A stretch of 64,000 nucleotides of DNA from JAZDJP01 sp043803805. GTDB lineage: Bacteria > Planctomycetota > JAZDJP01. The translations under genes were made by a program, and so were the position numbers. The DNA lies in the NCBI GenBank assembly GCA_043803805.1, contig JAZDJP010000078.1, positions 1 to 64,000 on the forward strand, in the 5' to 3' direction. Under the pieces are notes generated by a model. That model saw only the letters and a program-made list of their open reading frames with translations. It was not told the origin of the DNA and ran no database searches. This document shows positions 32,692-41,815 of the stretch, piece after piece. Each line of letters begins with the position of its first letter. Within the stretch, counting starts at the first letter, position 1.

Positions 32692-33234
32692 GTGGTTGAC
32701 TCGAACCACCTCCGGCTGGGGGCGCTGGTCATGGTGCTGGTGGCCGCCACATGGGCGGATCTCGCCCGCCGGAAGATTTACAATCCCATCACCTACGCGG
32801 GCATGGGCCTGGGCCTCGGCCTCGCGGCGGGGGACGCCCTGTTCTCCAAAAGCGTCAATCCGGCGCTGTCCGCTCTGGTCGGGATGGCCCTGGGACTGGG
32901 CGTCTTCGCCATCCCCTATTTCCTCGGATGGCTGGGCGGCGGCGATGTAAAATTAATGGGCGCCATCGGCTCGCTCGTGGCCCCCGTCTACGGCCCGTTT
33001 TTTCTGATGCGGGTGATTTTCTACTCCTCTCTCGCCGGATGCTGCATGGCCCTGGTGGTGCTCATCTGGGAGGGACGCTTTCTGGCGGGACTCAAGCGCG
33101 CGATGTGGCCCTTTGCACGGCCGAAAGCCCCCCCGCCGGGGGAGCCGGGCACAACGACCATCCCCTACGGAGTGGCCATCGTGGTCGGCACGGTGACGAC
33201 GATTGTCCTGACGACACTGGTCAAGAAACCATGA
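32692..33234 (+). CDS. cpaA: Prepilin peptidase, TadV/CpaA type
   Basis: A protein of 180 residues, an A24 aspartic peptidase with several membrane helices. One catalytic Asp is in TWADLARRKIYNPIT and the other in the GGGDVKLMGAIGS motif (about 84-96). It lacks the N-terminal methylase domain of PilD, as is usual for TadV. It should cleave the Flp leaders. The GTG at 32692 with GGGAGG upstream is chosen; an ATG 11 codons later (in VMVL) is possible. It overlaps the next gene by ATGA. Confidence 0.9.
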   Translation: MVDSNHLRLGALVMVLVAATWADLARRKIYNPITYAGMGLGLGLAAGDALFSKSVNPALSALVGMALGLGVFAIPYFLGWLGGGDVKLMGAIGSLVAPVYGPFFLMRVIFYSSLAGCCMALVVLIWEGRFLAGLKRAMWPFARPKAPPPGEPGTTTIPYGVAIVVGTVTTIVLTTLVKKP

Positions 33235-33737
33235 CACGGCGCGATGAAAACGGCCAGGCCATCGTCGAGTTCGCCATCGTCATGCCCCTGGCGCTTTTTG
33301 TGACACTGGGGCTTCTGCAACTGGCGCTCCTGTTCGTGGCGCGGGGGCTCCTCAACTACGCCACCTACATGTCCGCGCGGGCCGTTCTCGTGGGCGAGGA
33401 TCCCCAGGCCGCGGCGCAATGCATCATGAGCCCCGTCTCCGGGCCCACCTCCCTCGGCGGCGCGACCACCCCCACCCTCCTCCCGGGCTGGGGAGAGCTG
33501 CCGCGCTCCCGGGCGTCCTCGGAAAAGACGAAGGCCACGGTGGTGGACCCTCTCGCGGCGGACAGCGACCACGTCACGGTCGAGGTGAAACACGAATATG
33601 AACTGATGTTCCCGGAGTTCGTCCTCCCCCTCGTGGGAGTGCCGGGACCCACGTTCCGGTCCTATTTCCAAAACGGGTCATCGTTCCTGACTCTGACGGA
33701 CACATGCACCCTGGCCAAACCCTGGCCGGGGATGTGA
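33231..33737 (+). CDS. TadE-like pseudopilin
   Basis: A protein of 168 residues. The N-terminus NGQAIVEFAIVMPLALFVTLGLLQ has the TadE signature: Glu after a short leader and one membrane helix. The rest is a periplasmic domain. TadE and TadF are cleaved by TadV and needed for pilus biogenesis. The start at 33231 overlaps the cpaA stop (ATGA), so the two are translationally coupled. The longer upstream frame is an artefact. Confidence 0.85.
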   Translation: MTRRDENGQAIVEFAIVMPLALFVTLGLLQLALLFVARGLLNYATYMSARAVLVGEDPQAAAQCIMSPVSGPTSLGGATTPTLLPGWGELPRSRASSEKTKATVVDPLAADSDHVTVEVKHEYELMFPEFVLPLVGVPGPTFRSYFQNGSSFLTLTDTCTLAKPWPGM

Positions 33738-33747
33738 GGAGAACCTC

Positions 33748-35970
33748 ATGACGCCCGGCATTTTCAGATTCCCTGCGCGAACACTGACGGCGCCCCGCCG
33801 GTCGCGACGCGACTCGGGCCAGGCCCTCATCTTCGGGGCCATCACGTTCTTCATGATCGTCGCCGCCATCGCGCTGGTGGTGAATGTCGGCCAGTCCGTC
33901 AACACCAAGATCCGGCTCCAGAACGCCGCGGATTCGGCCGCCTACGGCGGGGCCCTCATCGAAGGCAACTGCGTCAGTTCCGTCGGCTGGGTCAACGACG
34001 GCATGGCGCTTGTCTACTATCACCTCATGCGCTATGCCGTGGACACCTCGGTGCATGCCACGCTCGCCCACATGAAGGAACACGGTCCCCCGTTCCCCGA
34101 CGACGGCGTGGTGGGGCTTCCGAACGCCGTGGCCGAGTACGACGCCGCCTGGCAGAAGGCCGACGAGTGGATCCCGAAGGGCGAGCGGTGGCTCACCATG
34201 CTCGCGCAGATGGAGCGCGTGGTGGCTCTCATCACCCCCGTCCTCGTCGAAAAGGAGACCTACGACGTCGCGAAGGCGAACGGCGCGAAGAAGGCGGCCC
34301 TCTTCCCCAAGTTCCAGATGTTCCCCGACCCGGAGGGGTACGTCCGCGTTTACATCGAGAAGCTCGCCAACGGCTGGCGCCTCACCTCCTCCACGGGCAT
34401 GACCGTCGAGGCCGTCCAGACCGGCGACGAGAGCTGGCACATCGAGATGGAGCAGGGCGTCTCGAAGACGACCGTGGACATCACCAAGACCAGCCCCGAG
34501 CAGTTCATCATCGAGTACGACGACGGCACGACGCAGGAGACCATCCAGATTGATCGAACCAAGGTCGGCGACATCATCATCAAGGGGAGCGGCGCCACCG
34601 TCACCAACAACCCGGACGGAACCACGACCATCTGCGAGGGGAGCAAGTGCGTGTCCGTCCGAAAGGGTCCCAACGGCCCCCAGACGAACGACGGCTCCGG
34701 ATGGAAGGACCTCCCCCGCACGGACTCGGTGGACGTCGGCGGCTCACAGGTCCGCGTGGACAATTTCGACCAGGGCATCCACGTCGGCAATAACGCCACG
34801 GTCTACCCGGACCACATCAACATCGGCAACACCACCATCTACTACACCAACCCCATCCGGATTATCACCCACTTCGGACCGGTGGCCGTGCGCGTGGACG
34901 AGGACTACGCCGTGGCCAACGGCCTTTCCACCAAGCGCGCCGACTGCAAGTGGCGGCGGCTCTGGAACGACCGCACCCGCCACAGGATGTGCCAGGAGAG
35001 CGCGACGAGCTGGATTTACGAGTTCCAGAAGAACGCCTCCTACATGCTTCCCGATTCCCCGGAGCGGTACACCGTCACGCACGCCATGCACGACAACGAC
35101 GACGTCTGGAAGGCGACGAACCAGCTCCCGGAATGGGCGCTGAAGACGGATCCGGTCACGGGCGAGGTGTCGGGATGGTTCGACCCGCGCGCGGGGAAAA
35201 GCCCCGACCCCATGCTCTACCACCAGACGCGGCCCTGCTGGCATCCGAGCGATCTCGTCTGCCCGTTACACGGCAAGAGCGACACCGACGATCCGAAGGA
35301 ACCGAACGGCTACTGGCACGACCCGGCGGGAAATGTGGTGGAATGCCCCATCTGCCACGGCCAGGACAACGACGGGGACGGGTTCATGGATGTCCGCATC
35401 CACCAGTCCGACACCTACGTCCGGAAGGGCCGCCCGACCCTCGACGCCGCCGACCGCCAGAGCGTGGATCTCCTTCGCCTCGAGATGCCCCTCGTTCTGA
35501 CGGAGGATTTCTTCAAGTTCGGAATCAACGTCGCGGTCTGGAACGCCCACCCGGGCGCGCCGGTCCTGAACGCCCTGTACAAGGCGCCGTCGTGGGGGTA
35601 TTACGCCGTGGCCAGCGCGAAGGTGGGATTCTACGACTACGAGACCGGGGAATACCGGTACGCCTTCGACGACCCCGATGAGCGGAAGGACTGGGTGGAA
35701 AACTCATTCGCCAACCTGTACGAGCCGACATGGGCGGTGAAACTCATCCCGGTCCGCACGGCCGTCAAGTCCGAGGACATCGAGGCGGATACGGCCGTGG
35801 ACAGCGGGACCAATTACCTCTTCCGGAGCATTGCCGCGACCGAGTGGCGGGAGGATTATTTCGCCCGGGACGAACGCTCCGGCCGTAACCTCCGGCACAT
35901 GCCAAGCCCCCGGAACGGGCGGAATTTCGACCTCTCGGGAAAGGAGTTGGAAGATGCCCTCCATCACTAA
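33748..35970 (+). CDS. TadG-like Tad pilus protein with large periplasmic part
   Basis: A protein of 740 residues. The N-terminus (DSGQALIFGAITFFMIVAAIALVVNVGQ) is one membrane helix, and AADSAAYGGAL follows; both are typical of TadG/Flp-assembly Tad_N proteins (DUF2134-like). The periplasmic part contains a beta-rich stretch with DGTTQETIQ and NPDGTTTICEG (about 230-310). Later comes a Cys/His-rich segment (CWHPSDLVCPLHGK ... CPICHGQDNDGDG) that could bind metal. No von Willebrand A metal site was seen. GAGGAG lies 6 bases before the ATG. The stop overlaps the next start by 17 bases. Confidence 0.8.
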   Translation: MTPGIFRFPARTLTAPRRSRRDSGQALIFGAITFFMIVAAIALVVNVGQSVNTKIRLQNAADSAAYGGALIEGNCVSSVGWVNDGMALVYYHLMRYAVDTSVHATLAHMKEHGPPFPDDGVVGLPNAVAEYDAAWQKADEWIPKGERWLTMLAQMERVVALITPVLVEKETYDVAKANGAKKAALFPKFQMFPDPEGYVRVYIEKLANGWRLTSSTGMTVEAVQTGDESWHIEMEQGVSKTTVDITKTSPEQFIIEYDDGTTQETIQIDRTKVGDIIIKGSGATVTNNPDGTTTICEGSKCVSVRKGPNGPQTNDGSGWKDLPRTDSVDVGGSQVRVDNFDQGIHVGNNATVYPDHINIGNTTIYYTNPIRIITHFGPVAVRVDEDYAVANGLSTKRADCKWRRLWNDRTRHRMCQESATSWIYEFQKNASYMLPDSPERYTVTHAMHDNDDVWKATNQLPEWALKTDPVTGEVSGWFDPRAGKSPDPMLYHQTRPCWHPSDLVCPLHGKSDTDDPKEPNGYWHDPAGNVVECPICHGQDNDGDGFMDVRIHQSDTYVRKGRPTLDAADRQSVDLLRLEMPLVLTEDFFKFGINVAVWNAHPGAPVLNALYKAPSWGYYAVASAKVGFYDYETGEYRYAFDDPDERKDWVENSFANLYEPTWAVKLIPVRTAVKSEDIEADTAVDSGTNYLFRSIAATEWREDYFARDERSGRNLRHMPSPRNGRNFDLSGKELEDALHH

Positions 35971-36655
35971 CCGGGGCGAGACGGGCAGCGCGGCGGTCGA
36001 ATTCGCCATTCTCCTGCCGGTCTATGTCCTCTGCGCCATGGGACTCATCCATCTCGGCGGGCTCTCGATCGCCCGGACGGACGCGACCCGCGCCGTCATT
36101 CTGGCCTCCTGGATGCCGGGCATCCAGACGGAAGGCGATCTCCCCGCCAATTACCTCACCGAGCACGGGGGCAACGTCTACCCGGCCTCAAAGGGTTCCG
36201 TCACCAAATTTCTGGACACCGAGACTGGGGAGGACGTTTACACGGCCCACGACGTCGAGGAGAACCTGGACGAGATCGCCCGGGAACCCGTCGGGCGGTA
36301 TGTCTTCGAGGATGGCGTGATCAAGTACGTCATTGATACGGACAATCTCGGCCCCTACGGGAAGTACATCCTCGACAACAACCTCAAGCAATACGCCGAT
36401 CCCGTGGCGGAAATCATGAACGGCTGGATGAAGCGCGGGGATGCCCAGGCCGAATACACATTCCGCGCCCCCCTCGCCGGCCTCGACGCGGTCACGGTCA
36501 CCGGGGCCACGAAGTCCGTCATCCGCGGATCCGAGGAACGGGGCCACCACCCGTCCGACGGCGTGACCGATTTCAACACGACGGTCGTGAAGGATCTCAT
36601 CGGGCAGGATCTTCCCGGTTTCGGGAACACTCAAAAATTCTGGATTCCCAACTGA
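35954..36655 (+). CDS. Second TadE-like pseudopilin
   Basis: A protein of 233 residues. ETGSAAVEFAILLPVYVLCAMGLIHLGGL has the TadE-type Glu and membrane helix, and the rest is periplasmic (VEENLDEIAREPVGRYVFED). AAGGAG at a 7-base spacing supports the ATG at 35954, inside the end of the previous gene. Two TadE-like proteins plus a TadG are normal for a Tad system. Confidence 0.82.
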   Translation: MPSITNRGETGSAAVEFAILLPVYVLCAMGLIHLGGLSIARTDATRAVILASWMPGIQTEGDLPANYLTEHGGNVYPASKGSVTKFLDTETGEDVYTAHDVEENLDEIAREPVGRYVFEDGVIKYVIDTDNLGPYGKYILDNNLKQYADPVAEIMNGWMKRGDAQAEYTFRAPLAGLDAVTVTGATKSVIRGSEERGHHPSDGVTDFNTTVVKDLIGQDLPGFGNTQKFWIPN

Positions 36656-36665
36656 TCCCGCCATC

Positions 36666-37466
36666 ATGCCCCCATCCCGCATCCTCGGCAAACTCGCGCT
36701 CGCGGCCCTCGTGGTCGTCGGGGCGCTTTTTCTGGCCGCCATCGAGAGCGGCATCGTCCGCCCCCCGTTCTCCGGCCGCCGGGCGCCGTCGGGGCCGGGA
36801 ATTTTCTCCTCCCTGCGGGCCCTTCCCGACAGCCGCGTCCGCGGGAATGCCCGCATCCGGTTCAACGGGGAAACGACCGCGACGCTCCAGGCCATGAGCA
36901 AAAAATCCCCCGAAGACGTTCTGGAGGATTTCCGGGCGCGGGCCACCCGCGAGGGAAAGCCCCTCGACCTGGCCGTCGTCGCCCCCGGCTACACCCTCGG
37001 CGCCTATCGGGACGACAAAGGACTCCCGAACCGGCTCGTGGCCATCCGGACTCCCGGCGGCTCCGCCTACTATCTCGGCCGGGGCGAAAAACCGTCCCCC
37101 CCCGCCCCGTCCCGCGGAGACTCGCCCGGGGCCGATGCCGGGGACATCCCCCGCCCGCCGTGGGCCGTCCGCGTCTTCTCCATCGAGAAACCGGATCCCC
37201 CGAGATCCCTCATGAACCTTTACGAAAGCGGTGGAAATCCGGACGACCTTGCCGTATACTTTGAAACCGGAATGAAGAACGCCGGCTGGATACCGAACGA
37301 AAATGTCAAACAGGCCATCGAGGGAGGCAACCTTCCCCCGCTGATGGCGTTCTCGCGCCCGGGGCGGGAATGCCTCATCGGGATTTCGGAGGCGCGCGGC
37401 CGGACGAGCGTCTCGGTCCTCTCCCGCGACGTGAACCCCGTTTCCATTATCACGGAAAGGAACTGA
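36666..37466 (+). CDS. Membrane-anchored Tad-operon protein, unknown
   Basis: A protein of 266 residues with one N-terminal membrane helix (LALAALVVVGALFLAAIESG). A soluble domain follows (SPEDVLEDFRARATREGKPL, YTLGAYRDDKGLPNRLVAIR), then a Pro-rich linker at about 140-160 and a second domain of similar length (VYFETGMKNAGWIPNENVKQ, ECLIGISEARGRTSVSVL). The two halves may be related to each other: both have a GW/GxxL-type pattern. It is placed between the TadE and CpaB genes with small gaps, so it likely belongs to the pilus machine. No family was recognised. Confidence 0.7.
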   Translation: MPPSRILGKLALAALVVVGALFLAAIESGIVRPPFSGRRAPSGPGIFSSLRALPDSRVRGNARIRFNGETTATLQAMSKKSPEDVLEDFRARATREGKPLDLAVVAPGYTLGAYRDDKGLPNRLVAIRTPGGSAYYLGRGEKPSPPAPSRGDSPGADAGDIPRPPWAVRVFSIEKPDPPRSLMNLYESGGNPDDLAVYFETGMKNAGWIPNENVKQAIEGGNLPPLMAFSRPGRECLIGISEARGRTSVSVLSRDVNPVSIITERN

Positions 37467-37469
37467 CCC

Positions 37470-38243
37470 ATGCGCCAGACCATCGCCCTCATCATCTCGA
37501 TTATCCTCGGCATCGTCGCCGTCTTCGCGATGCAATCCTACATCAGCCGGAAAACCGGCGAGGAGGCCAGAAAATTTGACCTCATCCAGGTTGTGGCGGC
37601 CAGCCGCCGGATTGCCGCCAACACCGTTCTCAAGGCCAGTGACGTGGAATTGAAAGGAATCCCGAAAGAGTACTTCAACCGGAAAATGCTCCAGAAGGAC
37701 AGCATGGATCTCATCACCGGGCAGATTCTGAACCAGGACGTGGATCGGGGCGACATCCTCTTCGACATTGACATCAAGAGCGAAGAGACGCGCCTGGAGA
37801 CGAGCCAGCAGGCGGACGAGAGGCTCGTCACGGTTTCCGTGAATCAGATCACCGGCGTCGCGGGGCTCATCCAGCCCAAGAGCCGCGTGGACATCTTCTG
37901 GACGGTGGCCGAGCGCGGCGCGGCCGGATCCCAGCGCACCAGCCGCACGATCACGCTCCTCTCGAACGTCCCCGTCTACGCCGTGGATGACCGGGTCCTG
38001 AACCTGGGCGTGGGCCCGAACCGCAGGAAACAGGGCTACACCTCCATTACGGTGTCCGTGAACGCCCTCGAGGCGGCGCTCCTCATCGCCGCCCAGGCGA
38101 CGGGCGAGGTGACACTGGCCCTCCGCCACCGCAACGACTTCCGCGTGGTAAACGACATCCCCGGGATTGACGCCGAGAGTCTTGAGCTCAAGGCCAAGGA
38201 CGCCAACACCAAGCGCAAAGAGACGATGGAGAAGATCCGCTAG
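37470..38243 (+). CDS. cpaB: Flp pilus assembly protein CpaB/RcpC
   Basis: A protein of 257 residues: an N-terminal membrane helix (IALIISIILGIVAVFAM), an SAF domain (about 40-105: VVAASRRIAANTVLKASDVELKG) and the RcpC/CpaB domain (VSVNQITGVAGLIQPKSRVDIFWT, then VYAVDDRVLNLG and TVSVNALEAALLIAAQATGEVTLALR). CpaB is a periplasmic partner of the CpaC secretin. The secretin that normally follows is absent; an AT-rich insert starts about 55 bases downstream instead. Confidence 0.9.
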   Translation: MRQTIALIISIILGIVAVFAMQSYISRKTGEEARKFDLIQVVAASRRIAANTVLKASDVELKGIPKEYFNRKMLQKDSMDLITGQILNQDVDRGDILFDIDIKSEETRLETSQQADERLVTVSVNQITGVAGLIQPKSRVDIFWTVAERGAAGSQRTSRTITLLSNVPVYAVDDRVLNLGVGPNRRKQGYTSITVSVNALEAALLIAAQATGEVTLALRHRNDFRVVNDIPGIDAESLELKAKDANTKRKETMEKIR

Positions 38244-38297
38244 TGCTGCCTGACATTATTATGGTGAAGGCGGAGGAACCGAAAAAGTGATATTTCA

Positions 38298-39095
38298 AGA
38301 CCTGACCCCAATGGTCTCGTATAGGCTTGCTGATCTTATGCATCAAGATAAGGAGAATTGGCTGCCATTCATTGAAGAGAAGGCGAAGATCGACAAGGAA
38401 TGTTGCAAATCGAAGGGGTCTCCACAATGAAGCGGTTGCTGCTTGTCACAATTTGGCTTGCTGCAACTGTAACGTTTGTTGTGTGCAGCGTGTACTTGTG
38501 GACTACGGAGACCACATATGTTGATATTAGTAACGGGGAAATGAAATATGAGTATGGGGTATTTGGCATAACATATAGAATCAAGAAAACAGAAACGAAC
38601 TATTCTAAACTGGTGAAGAAATGCAATTGTGAGGAGATTCCCGAATGGGTTATTGTCGGGAATGAGGAGTATGGGTTAAGAAGATTCTTTTATCCAAACA
38701 GTATCGGCTATCATCGTGGATCTGAGGCGGCAAGCATAATTTATGATGTCGGGGAGTTGAGTGCTTGGTGTGATTTGCCAAAGCCAAAAGACATGATTAT
38801 TGAAATACGATCAATGTTGCGTTGTGGAAAGGTTGAAAAAATGCGGATGTTTGTTAGGGAGCTGGTTGACCGATGTAGAACGGCCAAAGAATAACGGGGG
38901 AACGGAGAGCGGAGTGTAGCGGTCAAGCCGACTGTGGCACTAGGGGACGTACATGAAATTATGACAATCTCTGGTTGAAGAACGGATGAACGATGACAGG
39001 ACGACAGAAAAAACAAGGTGACGTGCGACTCGGCCGGACGACCGGTTGGGTTGCCGCCGGGGCACGCCTCCGCGGAGGGCGGCGGGGTCAGACCT
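38298..39095. mobile_element. AT-rich insert in the Tad operon bounded by GGGGTCAG inverted ends
   Basis: The left end AGACCTGACCCC (38298-38309) and the right end GGGGTCAGACCT (39084-39095) match as inverted repeats at 10 of 12 positions. TTTCAAGACCTGACCCC and a GGGGACGTACATGAAATT stretch (38943-38960) resemble, from memory, borders of IS200/REP-type transposon derivatives. No transposase gene is present. The body is visibly AT-rich, carries one or two small genes and lies where cpaC or cpaE would be expected. The element class is inference. Confidence 0.45.
38427..38894 (+). CDS. AT-rich orphan protein with membrane anchor, in the Tad operon
   Basis: A protein of 155 residues with one N-terminal signal or anchor helix (LLLVTIWLAATVTFVVCSVYLW) and a small soluble domain with several Cys (KKCNCEEIPEWV, CDLPKPKDMI). 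Composition is strikingly AT-rich beside the Tad genes. The ATG at 38427 overlaps the stop of a possible 47-codon frame (GTG at 38287) by ATGA. AGGGG lies 9 bases upstream. No Tad function is apparent; it is probably cargo of the insert described above. Confidence 0.6.
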   Translation: MKRLLLVTIWLAATVTFVVCSVYLWTTETTYVDISNGEMKYEYGVFGITYRIKKTETNYSKLVKKCNCEEIPEWVIVGNEEYGLRRFFYPNSIGYHRGSEAASIIYDVGELSAWCDLPKPKDMIIEIRSMLRCGKVEKMRMFVRELVDRCRTAKE

Positions 39096-39188
39096 TAATT
39101 TAAGTAAAGTTAGCGAAAAGACAAAAAGCGATGACAAGACGACAGACAAAACAAGGTGACGTACAACCCGGCCGGGCGACCGGTCGGG
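38992..39188. repeat. Two 59-bp direct repeats before cpaF
   Basis: Copies at 38992-39050 and 39130-39188 agree at about 51 of 59 positions (both start GATGACA, share ACAAGGTGACGT and end in CCGG-C/T-GACCGGT-like bases). The 79-base spacer contains a GC-rich imperfect hairpin, the GGGGTCAG end and an AT-rich stretch. Just downstream CCCGCCC/GGGCGGG (39200-39224) is another small hairpin. This is the main content of the 378-base gap 38895-39272. Confidence 0.7.
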
Positions 39189-39272
39189 ACACTCCCCATC
39201 CCGCCCCAAAGGCAATGGGCGGGACTGACGAAGTCCCGTTGAGACAATGTCCCTCACGGGAGGTGAAGTGAG

Positions 39273-40916
39273 ATGGCATCCGTCATCATCCATCGCAATG
39301 CCGGGGAATCGCGGACGGCGCCCCTCACGCCGCCCGTGGTAACCATCGGCAAGAGCGCCGAGAACCACATCGTTCTCGACCACCCGGGCATCTCCCGCCG
39401 CCACTGCGAGATTCATATTCTCTCGGGCAAGACGTTCGTGCGGGACATCGAGAGCCGGAACGGAACGTATGTGAACGGCGTCCGCGTCGTCGCCGATCTT
39501 CCCCTCCGGCACGGGGAAATCATCCAGCTCGGCGAATTCACCCTGACCTACCTCGAGGACAGCATCCCGATCCGGGCGGAATCCGCCCCCGCGGCCGTTC
39601 CGTCCGCCGCGCCGATTTCCCCGCCGCCTGCCGCGCCCGCCGGCCCGGATGCGGGCGCGCTCGAACTCCGAAAACTCCTCCACCGGGATCTCCTCGAGAG
39701 CATGGACCTGAAGCGCCTCGACATCTCGAAACTCTCCGCCGACGCGATGCGCCGGAAGACGCGGGAGACCGTGTCCAACCTCGTGGAACGGCACGCCCAC
39801 GCGATCCCCCCCGGAATTTCAAAGGACCGGATCATCAAGGAAATCGTGGATGAGGCGCTGGGTCTGGGGCCCCTGGAGGATCTGCTCGCCGACCCGGACA
39901 TCAACGAAATCATGGTGAACCGCTTCGACAGGATCTACATCGAGCGGAAGGGGAAAATCCAGCTTTCCGGGAAACAGTTCACCGACAACCGGCAGGTCGT
40001 CGAGGTCATCCGCCGCATCATCGCGCCCATCGGCCGTCGCATTGATGAATCGAGCCCCATGGTGGACGCGCGTCTGGCCGACGGGTCGCGCGTCAACGCC
40101 ATCATCGCGCCGCTGGCCCTCTCCGGACCGACCCTCACCATCCGGAAATTCTCCAAGGACCCTTACACCATCCGCGACCTCATCAAATTCGGGACGCTCA
40201 CCGACCCCATGGCCGATTTCCTCCGGCTTTGCGTGACGTACCGAAAAAACATGTGCATTTCAGGCGGCACGGGATCCGGGAAAACCACGCTCCTCAACGT
40301 GCTGACGTCCTTCATCCCCAATGACGAACGCATCGTGACCATCGAGGATGCGGCGGAATTGAGGCTTTCCCAGGAACACGTGGTGTCGCTGGAAAGCAAG
40401 CCGCCCAACATCGAGGGCGAGGGCGCCATCCCCATCCGAAAACTTGTGATGAACTCCCTGCGCATGCGCCCCGACCGCATCGTGGTGGGCGAGTGCCGCG
40501 GCGGCGAGGCCCTCGACATGCTCCAGGCCATGAACACGGGACACGACGGATCGCTCACCACCCTCCACGCCAACTCCTGCCGGGACGCCATCGCGCGGCT
40601 CGAGACCATGGTGCTCATGGCCGGGATGGACCTCCCCGCAAAGGCCATCCGGGATCAGATCGCCTCGGCCATGGACCTCATGGTCCACACGGCGCGCCTC
40701 ACGGACGGGACCCGCAAGATCACGAAAATCGCCGCCGTGGGCGGCATGGAGGGCGACATCATCACCCTTCAGGATATTTTCGAGTTCAAGCAATCCGGTT
40801 ATGACGGATCAGGGAAAATCATCGGCAAATACGAGGCGACGGGTTCCATCCCGTCGTTCATCCACGAACTCCGCCAGCGCGGCATCGAGATCAACATGGG
40901 GATTTTCCGCACATGA
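39273..40916 (+). CDS. cpaF: FHA-CpaF fusion: Tad secretion ATPase with phosphothreonine-binding domain
   Basis: A protein of 547 residues. The N-terminal FHA domain (about 1-90) has IGKSAENHIVLDHPGISRRHCEI and ESRNGTYVNGVRV. A Pro/Ala linker follows, then a TadA/CpaF type II/IV secretion ATPase (about 125-547): EIMVNRFDRIYIERKGKIQ, Walker A SGGTGSGKTTLLNVL (about 330), the Asp box IEDAAELRL, Walker B RPDRIVVGECRGGEALD and the His box GHDGSLTTLHANS. It powers Flp pilus assembly. GGAGGT lies before the ATG. The FHA would let a threonine kinase recruit or gate the motor. Confidence 0.95.
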   Translation: MASVIIHRNAGESRTAPLTPPVVTIGKSAENHIVLDHPGISRRHCEIHILSGKTFVRDIESRNGTYVNGVRVVADLPLRHGEIIQLGEFTLTYLEDSIPIRAESAPAAVPSAAPISPPPAAPAGPDAGALELRKLLHRDLLESMDLKRLDISKLSADAMRRKTRETVSNLVERHAHAIPPGISKDRIIKEIVDEALGLGPLEDLLADPDINEIMVNRFDRIYIERKGKIQLSGKQFTDNRQVVEVIRRIIAPIGRRIDESSPMVDARLADGSRVNAIIAPLALSGPTLTIRKFSKDPYTIRDLIKFGTLTDPMADFLRLCVTYRKNMCISGGTGSGKTTLLNVLTSFIPNDERIVTIEDAAELRLSQEHVVSLESKPPNIEGEGAIPIRKLVMNSLRMRPDRIVVGECRGGEALDMLQAMNTGHDGSLTTLHANSCRDAIARLETMVLMAGMDLPAKAIRDQIASAMDLMVHTARLTDGTRKITKIAAVGGMEGDIITLQDIFEFKQSGYDGSGKIIGKYEATGSIPSFIHELRQRGIEINMGIFRT

Positions 40917-41809
40917 ACGGCATCCCGGACATCCTCATCCCCCTGGCGGCCATCCTCACGCCGGATCACCTTCTGCTCCTGGTCTCCGGATTCCTGGCCG
41001 TGGTGCTCTTCATCATGGTCGGGGTGGAGATATTCAGCCGCGGATGGGAAAGCTACGAGGAACGCTACGTCCAGGGCGCCGAGAAAACCCTCGATTCCAT
41101 GTTCATCACCCTTCCCCGCGAGCATATCGTTTACCTGTCCATCGCGGCGTTCGCTGTCATGACGGGACTGGGCACCCTCGCGTCCGGCTATATCTGGGTG
41201 GGCCTCCCCGCCGGGATGGCCGCCTTCGCCGCCCCCCCGTTCGTCCTGCGATGGATGAAGAACCGCCGGGATGCCAAATTCGGCCTCCAGCTCGTGGATG
41301 CCCTGTCCTCCATCGGGAACGCCCTCAAGGCGGGGTTGAGCCTTCCCCAAGCCCTCGACCTCATCGCCCGGGAGATGGACAACCCCATCCGTCAGGAGTT
41401 CCGTCTGGTGACCCACGAACTCAAGTTCGGGATACGGATGGAGGAGGCCCTGGGACACCTCAGGGACCGGATGCCGAATCCCGACGTCGAGCTCATGGGC
41501 ACAGCCATCACCATCTCCCAGGAAGTGGGCGGGAATCTGGCGGAGGTCTTCGAGAACATCGCCAACACCATACGGGAGCGCCACCGCGTCGAGGCGCGCA
41601 TCAGGGCCCTCACCGCGCAAGGAAAACTCCAGGGCATCATCCTGTGTCTGGTGCCCTTCGCGCTCGGAGGCTTTCTCACCGCGTTCTACCCGGGCATGAT
41701 GCGCCCCCTCTATGAAACAGGGATCGGATGGGCCCTGATCGGCGGCGTCCTGATTCTCGAGGCGATGGGGGCGTTTTTCATCAAGAAGATTGTGACCATT
41801 GACGTATAG
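40913..41809 (+). CDS. tadB: Tad inner-membrane platform protein TadB
   Basis: A protein of 298 residues with N-terminal helices (LLLLVSGFLAVVLFIMVGVEIF, YIWVGLPAGMAAFAAPPFVL), a T2SS-F domain (LVDALSSIGNALKAGLSLPQALDLIA, EEALGHLRDRMPNPDVELM, GGNLAEVFENIANTIRER) and C-terminal helices. It anchors the CpaF ATPase with TadC. It overlaps cpaF by ATGA and is followed 6 bases later by tadC. Confidence 0.92.
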   Translation: MNGIPDILIPLAAILTPDHLLLLVSGFLAVVLFIMVGVEIFSRGWESYEERYVQGAEKTLDSMFITLPREHIVYLSIAAFAVMTGLGTLASGYIWVGLPAGMAAFAAPPFVLRWMKNRRDAKFGLQLVDALSSIGNALKAGLSLPQALDLIAREMDNPIRQEFRLVTHELKFGIRMEEALGHLRDRMPNPDVELMGTAITISQEVGGNLAEVFENIANTIRERHRVEARIRALTAQGKLQGIILCLVPFALGGFLTAFYPGMMRPLYETGIGWALIGGVLILEAMGAFFIKKIVTIDV

Positions 41810-41815
41810 GGACGC

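Noticed and set aside
38287..38430. Possible 47-codon gene (GTG start) overlapping the orphan gene at 38427 by ATGA
   Set aside because: Its start lies inside the transposon-end-like sequence AAGACCTGACCCC, there is no convincing ribosome site and no recognisable protein features. The ATGA overlap is noted but not enough.
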